Source: Scatomorpha pullicola
GTDB taxonomy: Bacteria; Bacillota; Clostridia; Oscillospirales; Oscillospiraceae
Direction of reading: 5' to 3'
Assembly: GCA_018716545.1 (NCBI GenBank)
Contig: DVJU01000113.1
Coordinates: 1 to 9,014 of the forward strand
Length of the DNA: 9,014 nucleotides
Below, in pieces: positions 6,446-9,014 of the stretch. Positions within the stretch are counted from its first letter, which is position 1; every line of letters begins with the position of its first letter. Under the pieces are notes generated by a model. The model was not told the origin of the DNA. It ran no database searches and was given only the letters and a program-made list of their open reading frames with translations. The position numbers and the translations under genes were made by a program.

Positions 6446-6539
6446 GATAAATTTAGCCACATCATGGATTTTTTCACAATGCGTCAAAATACCGGCTCCC
6501 TCGACGGGATTTATAGTTAATTTATTGGCAATCGCGCCG

Positions 6540-6584
6540 CAAATACAAAACGCCGCCCGGAGCTTCTCCCCTCCGGGCGGCGTT
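6540..6584 (-). terminator. Intrinsic terminator of the thiW-thiM transcript
   Basis: A 14-base-pair perfect stem (6571-6584 with 6549-6562, arms AACGCCGCCCGGAG and its complement), an 8-base loop, then TTTTGTATTTG on the - strand. It begins 11 bases past the thiM stop. Confidence 0.88.
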
Positions 6585-6595
6585 GGATTTTGAGG

Positions 6596-7399
6596 TCACA
6601 GGGCTTCCGGCTGCGCGCCGGAGGCTAGCATATCGTCCGTCACGCGGCACGCGGCGTCCATGAGCGCGGCTCTGAACGAGCCGCTGCCGCGGTTTACGCT
6701 CAGCTCGCCGGCCAGCTCGGAGCAGCGCTTCCAGTACAAACTGGCGGCGCAGGCGGCCTTGAAGGCGTCGCGCTCCACGGCGGCGAAGGCTCCGCACAGC
6801 GCGCTGAGCATACAGCCGCTGCCGGTCACCAGGGGCATCAGGCCGCTGCCGCCGGATATGGCGGCGGTGCGCTCCCCGTCCGATACGACGTCTTTCGCGC
6901 CAGTGAGCAGCACGGCGCAGCCGAGCTTCGCGGCCAGCGTGCGCGCCGCGCGCACCCGCTGCTCCAGGTCGGAGCGTCCGGGGCTGTCCACCCCCTGTTC
7001 CGAGGCTCCCAGCCCCAGCAGGGCTTCGGCCTCGGCGAGGTTCACGCGCACTATGTCCGGCGGGGCGGCGGACAGCAGGCTCGCGGCGTTTTTCAGCCGC
7101 CATTCGCCCGCGCCCACGCCCACGGGGTCAAGCACCACGGGCTTGCCGGAGAGCTTAGACTGCTCCAGGCAGATGCGCGCGGCGGCGTACTTTTCGCGCG
7201 AGGGCGTGCCGAGGTTCAGCACCGTCGCGTCGGCGATGCGGGTTATCTCCTCCATCTCCTCAGGAGCCTCGGCCATCATGGGGCTGGCTCCGCAGGCGAG
7301 CAGGAGGTTCGCGCAGTCGTTGGCGGTGACTATATTCGATATGCAGTGCACCAGCGGGCGCTTTTCCCGCACTCCGGCGCAGACGGTGTAATCAGGCAT
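6596..7399 (-). CDS. thiM: Hydroxyethylthiazole kinase
   Basis: A 267-residue kinase of the ribokinase-like fold that phosphorylates 4-methyl-5-(2-hydroxyethyl)thiazole so that it can be joined to the pyrimidine moiety in thiamine synthesis. Recognised by PLVHCISNIVTANDCANLLL (about 15-34), MMAEAPEEME (41-50), VVLDPVGVGAG (88-98) and the phosphate-binding VTGSGCMLSA (191-200) with the conserved cysteine C196. The segment VRVNLAEAEAL (117-127) departs from the more usual RGN-SEI form: the asparagine is kept, but the preceding glycine is valine. Length is normal. Its ATG lies inside the end of thiW (overlap 7392-7399), and the bases upstream (ACCAACAACAGAAACC) contain no Shine-Dalgarno. Translation therefore probably depends on coupling to thiW. 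It is the last gene before a strong terminator. No thiE or thiD is seen in this window, so the later steps must be encoded elsewhere. Confidence 0.95.
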   Translation of the reverse strand: MPDYTVCAGVREKRPLVHCISNIVTANDCANLLLACGASPMMAEAPEEMEEITRIADATVLNLGTPSREKYAAARICLEQSKLSGKPVVLDPVGVGAGEWRLKNAASLLSAAPPDIVRVNLAEAEALLGLGASEQGVDSPGRSDLEQRVRAARTLAAKLGCAVLLTGAKDVVSDGERTAAISGGSGLMPLVTGSGCMLSALCGAFAAVERDAFKAACAASLYWKRCSELAGELSVNRGSGSFRAALMDAACRVTDDMLASGAQPEAL

Positions 7400-7949
7400 G
7401 GTTTCTGTTGTTGGTGCTCAGGCTCAGCTGCATACGGCGCAGTGCGCCGCCGGCCTTGAGCGCGTAGACCAGCACGCCGGCGATGATGGAGCCGACGACG
7501 GTGGAGATGAGGAACGGGATGATGTACGCGGTCACGGCCAGCGTGGCGGCGTCGGCGTTCATGAACAGGACGGACACCGGCCAGGCGCACAGTCCGCCCA
7601 GCACGCCGGTGCCGAGCATCTCGGCCACGAGCGTGGCGGCGATGGCCGCGACGTCGTTCTTGTTCCTGAGCGCCTTGTACATGAGGCCGCAGCACAGCGC
7701 GCCTATCATGCTGCCGGGGAAGGCCATGAGACTGCCGAGGCTGAGGAGGTTACGGATGAGGCTGGCGCAGAAGGCCACGCCCACGCCGTAGCCGGGGCCG
7801 AGGAAGATGGCGCACAGGACGTTGACCATGTGCTGCGTCGGCGAGCACTGGCTGCCGAACACGGGGAACTGGATGAACGCGCTGCCCACGACTGCGAGGG
7901 CGACGAATATGGCCGCAATGGCCAGCTTTTTGGTTTTTACGGATTGCAT
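7392..7949 (-). CDS. thiW: ThiW, thiazole-precursor ECF transporter S component
   Basis: A 185-residue integral membrane protein, the substrate-binding (S) unit of an energy-coupling-factor transporter assigned by comparative genomics to hydroxyethylthiazole uptake. ThiW signatures are GSQCSPTQHMVNVL (32-45), FLGPGYGVG (49-57) and RNLLSLGSLMAFPGSMIGA (66-84). Hydrophobic segments at about 8-28, 42-63, 72-92, 99-121 and 135-164 fit five or six membrane helices. The start at 7949 (MQSVKTKKLA) is preferred over an in-frame ATG at 8003 because AGGGAG lies about 8 bases upstream of it, and the extra 18 residues would be non-family. The ATPase and T subunits are not in the window, as expected for group II ECF systems that share one energising module. 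It is the first gene after the TPP riboswitch and overlaps thiM by 8 bases, so import and phosphorylation of the same compound are co-expressed. Confidence 0.93.
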   Translation of the reverse strand: MQSVKTKKLAIAAIFVALAVVGSAFIQFPVFGSQCSPTQHMVNVLCAIFLGPGYGVGVAFCASLIRNLLSLGSLMAFPGSMIGALCCGLMYKALRNKNDVAAIAATLVAEMLGTGVLGGLCAWPVSVLFMNADAATLAVTAYIIPFLISTVVGSIIAGVLVYALKAGGALRRMQLSLSTNNRNHA

Positions 7950-8173
7950 TATCAACACTCCCTGAATTTGATATGCGGGAAAATGGCGCAAAGGCAGCGT
8001 CAACCCCCGCTAAGGCTTGGGTCGGTCGAGACTTACTGGTCTCCTCTCACGCCGGAACACGGCTTCCCATCGCTGCACATCGGCCCGGACGCAGGGCGCT
8101 CCCCCTCCATCCGCTGCGGGACACGTCCCGCGCGCCATTTAGTTTTCTGTCCCGCAAACCTCCTTCCGGGAAA
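7950..8173 (-). other. Unassigned structured leader between TPP switch and thiW
   Basis: About 220 bases of transcribed leader with no credible gene. On the - strand it contains a perfect hairpin GCGGGAC-GT-GTCCCGC (8116-8131). There is also a set of dyads that could form a closed multi-branch domain: GCAGCG near 8069-8074 opposite CGCTGC near 7994-7999, enclosing GCCG/CGGC and GAGAC/GTCTC hairpins. A good AAGGAGG lies at about 8157-8163. The first ATG after it is 20 bases away and opens a 43-codon arginine-rich frame without family features, so I do not call a gene. It matches no riboswitch class I can recognise with confidence. Confidence 0.45.
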
Positions 8174-8179
8174 GCACGG

Positions 8180-8210
8180 GGCAAAGCAAAAGCCCCCCGT
8201 GCGGGAGGCT
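8180..8210 (-). terminator. Expression-platform terminator of the TPP riboswitch
   Basis: On the - strand AGCCTCCC (8203-8210) pairs with GGGGGGCT (8191-8198, one G-T pair) across a GCAC loop, followed by TTTGCTTTG. Two competing folds are visible. CCTCCC of its 5' arm can pair instead with GGGAGG (8225-8230) at the 3' edge of the aptamer, and GCACGGGG (8195-8202) can pair with CCCCGTGC (8174-8181). TPP binding should hold GGGAGG away and let the terminator form. Confidence 0.75.
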
Positions 8211-8224
8211 GTTCACTCGCTTAT

Positions 8225-8303
8225 CCTCCCTACGTCGGCATTATCCGAATCAGGTCTAGGGTCGAGGCCTGCGCCTCCTCTCAGCCGTTTGGCTCCCCTG
8301 ATG
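8225..8303 (-). promoter_or_regulatory. TPP riboswitch (THI element)
   Basis: A thiamine-pyrophosphate aptamer read on the - strand. The conserved series is all present and in order: AGGGGAGCC, the pyrimidine-binding GGCTGAGA, GACCCTAGACCTGAT, the GGATAATGCC pyrophosphate-helix element and GTAGGGA. A P1-like pairing of GACGCATC with GGATAAGCG closes it. It begins at about the predicted transcription start and precedes thiW-thiM, both thiamine salvage genes. High TPP should cause termination at the hairpin just downstream. Confidence 0.97.
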
Positions 8304-8310
8304 CGTCAAT

Positions 8311-8339
8311 ATTATCGCACCGGCGGCGTGATTTGTCAA
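8311..8339 (-). promoter_or_regulatory. Promoter of the TPP riboswitch-thiW-thiM transcript
   Basis: On the - strand: consensus TTGACA (8334-8339), a 17-base spacer and GATAAT (8311-8316) with TG one base upstream. The predicted start is near 8304, at the first base of the aptamer. An 11-base inverted repeat (8317-8327 and 8340-8350, one G-T pair) brackets the -35 box: one arm lies just upstream of the -35 and the other fills the spacer. It lacks a T-run and so is not an evident terminator for cytX. Confidence 0.85.
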
Positions 8340-8372
8340 GCCGCCGGCGCTCCTTTTGCGCCCGAGCCGCGC

Positions 8373-9014
8373 TCAGGCCTTGGACGGTATCAGTTTGTTG
8401 ACGATGTAGCAGAGCACCATCGTGATGACCACGGCGGGCAGGGTGTTGCCCACGGGCAGGTCAACGTTCATCAGCAGGCGGTAGGCGATGAAGCCCAGCA
8501 GCCAGACGATGAGGTTCGGCCAGTTGAACGCGGAGTCGAAGCTGTCCTTTTTGAGTATGAAGTACGTCGTGAGCTGCACGGCTATCATGGGCGCGAACAC
8601 GCTGCCTATGAGATAGAGGAAGTTCGTGATGTCGTCCATGTTGAAGAGGCAGGCGCCTATCGTGCCTATGACGGTGGCGATGATGCCGATCGTCCTGCCG
8701 TTGAGCTTCTTCGAGAGGCTCTCGCAGGAGACGCCCGCGCTGAAGGCGTCGAGGAAGGTCGTGGTGACCGTGGAGAGCACGAGTATCAGCAGCGCGGGGA
8801 TGCCGAGCCCGGCGCGGAGCATGATCTGGGCGATGTCGCTCTCGCCGGTGAAGATGGCCGCGCCCATGCCGATGACGTACATCCAGCAGCTCACGAGGCC
8901 GTAGGTCACGGTGCTGGCGAGGGTGGAGCGAAACGGCTTTTCGCTCTCGCGCGTGTAGTCGCTTATGACGGGCAGCCAGCTCAGCGGCATGCTGACGGCG
9001 AGCTCCACCGCCGC
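8373..9014 (-). CDS. cytX: CytX-like NCS1 permease, C-terminal part (partial)
   Basis: The final 213 residues of a membrane permease whose start lies beyond the window end. The segment MPLSWLPVISDYTRE is the hallmark of NCS1-family nucleobase permeases, and the whole piece fits the CytX branch, a putative transporter of the thiamine pyrimidine precursor hydroxymethylpyrimidine. About six hydrophobic segments are visible, including TYGLVSCWMYVIGMGAAIF, IPALLILVLSTVTTTFLDAF, TIGIIATVIGTIGACLF, FLYLIGSVFAPMIAVQLTTY, LIVWLLGFIAYRLL and LPAVVITMVLCYIVNKL. The reading frame is open to the window edge. Placement directly upstream of the TPP riboswitch-thiW-thiM unit supports the thiamine role over cytosine uptake. 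A strong promoter follows its stop, so the downstream genes do not depend on its transcript, and no clear terminator separates them. It probably has its own TPP control upstream, unseen here. Confidence 0.87.
   Translation of the reverse strand, partial: AAVELAVSMPLSWLPVISDYTRESEKPFRSTLASTVTYGLVSCWMYVIGMGAAIFTGESDIAQIMLRAGLGIPALLILVLSTVTTTFLDAFSAGVSCESLSKKLNGRTIGIIATVIGTIGACLFNMDDITNFLYLIGSVFAPMIAVQLTTYFILKKDSFDSAFNWPNLIVWLLGFIAYRLLMNVDLPVGNTLPAVVITMVLCYIVNKLIPSKA

Noticed and set aside
7990..8075. Possible second riboswitch of cobalamin type (GGGAAGCCG ... CCGGC ... CCCAAGCC).
   Set aside because: Only scattered pieces resemble the cobalamin aptamer; the diagnostic GCCACTG box is missing and the order does not fit. 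Left as unassigned.
8030..8145. A 43-codon - strand leader ORF starting ATGGCGCGCGGGACG between the TPP terminator and thiW.
   Set aside because: The nearest AAGGAGG is 20 bases from the ATG, too far, and the arginine-rich product shows no regulatory run of codons or family signature. Kept only as part of the unassigned leader.
7973..8401. A 142-codon + strand frame across the thiW leader, TPP riboswitch and thi promoter.
   Set aside because: It reads the antisense of a clear riboswitch and promoter, overlaps the end of cytX, and lacks a Shine-Dalgarno.
1..9014. Search by eye for CRISPR arrays, transposases, phage or toxin-antitoxin modules.
   Set aside because: No regularly spaced direct repeats, no transposase or integrase motifs, and the solo XRE gene has no toxin-like partner next to it.

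Overview
The window looks like chromosome from a GC-rich, low-oxygen Firmicute, most likely a gut Clostridia member of the Oscillospirales/Christensenellales kind. This is an inference from Gram-positive style Shine-Dalgarno sites, a Trp T-box leader, a TPP riboswitch driving an ECF-type thiamine-precursor transporter, a phosphoketolase and a DUF6147-like secreted protein. Most genes are strongly GC-rich; the first ~700 bases are visibly more AT-rich and look accessory.

Layout. Bases 1-1084 (+): a small secreted protein and a small XRE-type regulator, each followed by an intrinsic terminator, with an AT-rich, inverted-repeat-bearing gap between them. Bases 1133-3161 (+): an extended -10 promoter, a complete tryptophan-specific T-box leader with its antiterminator/terminator switch, a ~265-base run of eight small hairpins, and a stand-alone TrpB2-type tryptophan synthase beta chain with its own terminator. 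Bases 3220-3981 (+): a promoter and a regulator with an N-terminal HTH and a multi-spanning membrane C-terminus. It ends in a bidirectional terminator shared with the convergent phosphoketolase gene (3986-6358, -), which has its own promoter and a cre-like site at the predicted transcription start. Bases 6540-9014 (-): a thiamine salvage block. cytX (cut by the window end) is followed by a strong promoter, a TPP riboswitch with expression platform, a ~220-base structured leader that I cannot assign, then thiW and thiM overlapping by 8 bases, and a terminator.

How it fits together. trpB2 should be switched on when uncharged tRNA-Trp accumulates; the specifier triplet (TGG) and the tRNA-acceptor bulge (TGGC, matching a G discriminator) agree with the gene product. 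The thi block is a salvage route: ThiW imports the thiazole moiety, ThiM phosphorylates it and CytX probably imports the pyrimidine moiety, with TPP shutting the thiW-thiM transcript down. Phosphoketolase supplies acetyl phosphate from pentose and hexose phosphates.

I found no CRISPR array, transposase, phage genes, tRNA or rRNA. No wholly novel system is evident. The most open-ended pieces are the hairpin array between T-box and trpB2, the unassigned leader between the TPP switch and thiW, and the membrane-anchored HTH regulator.
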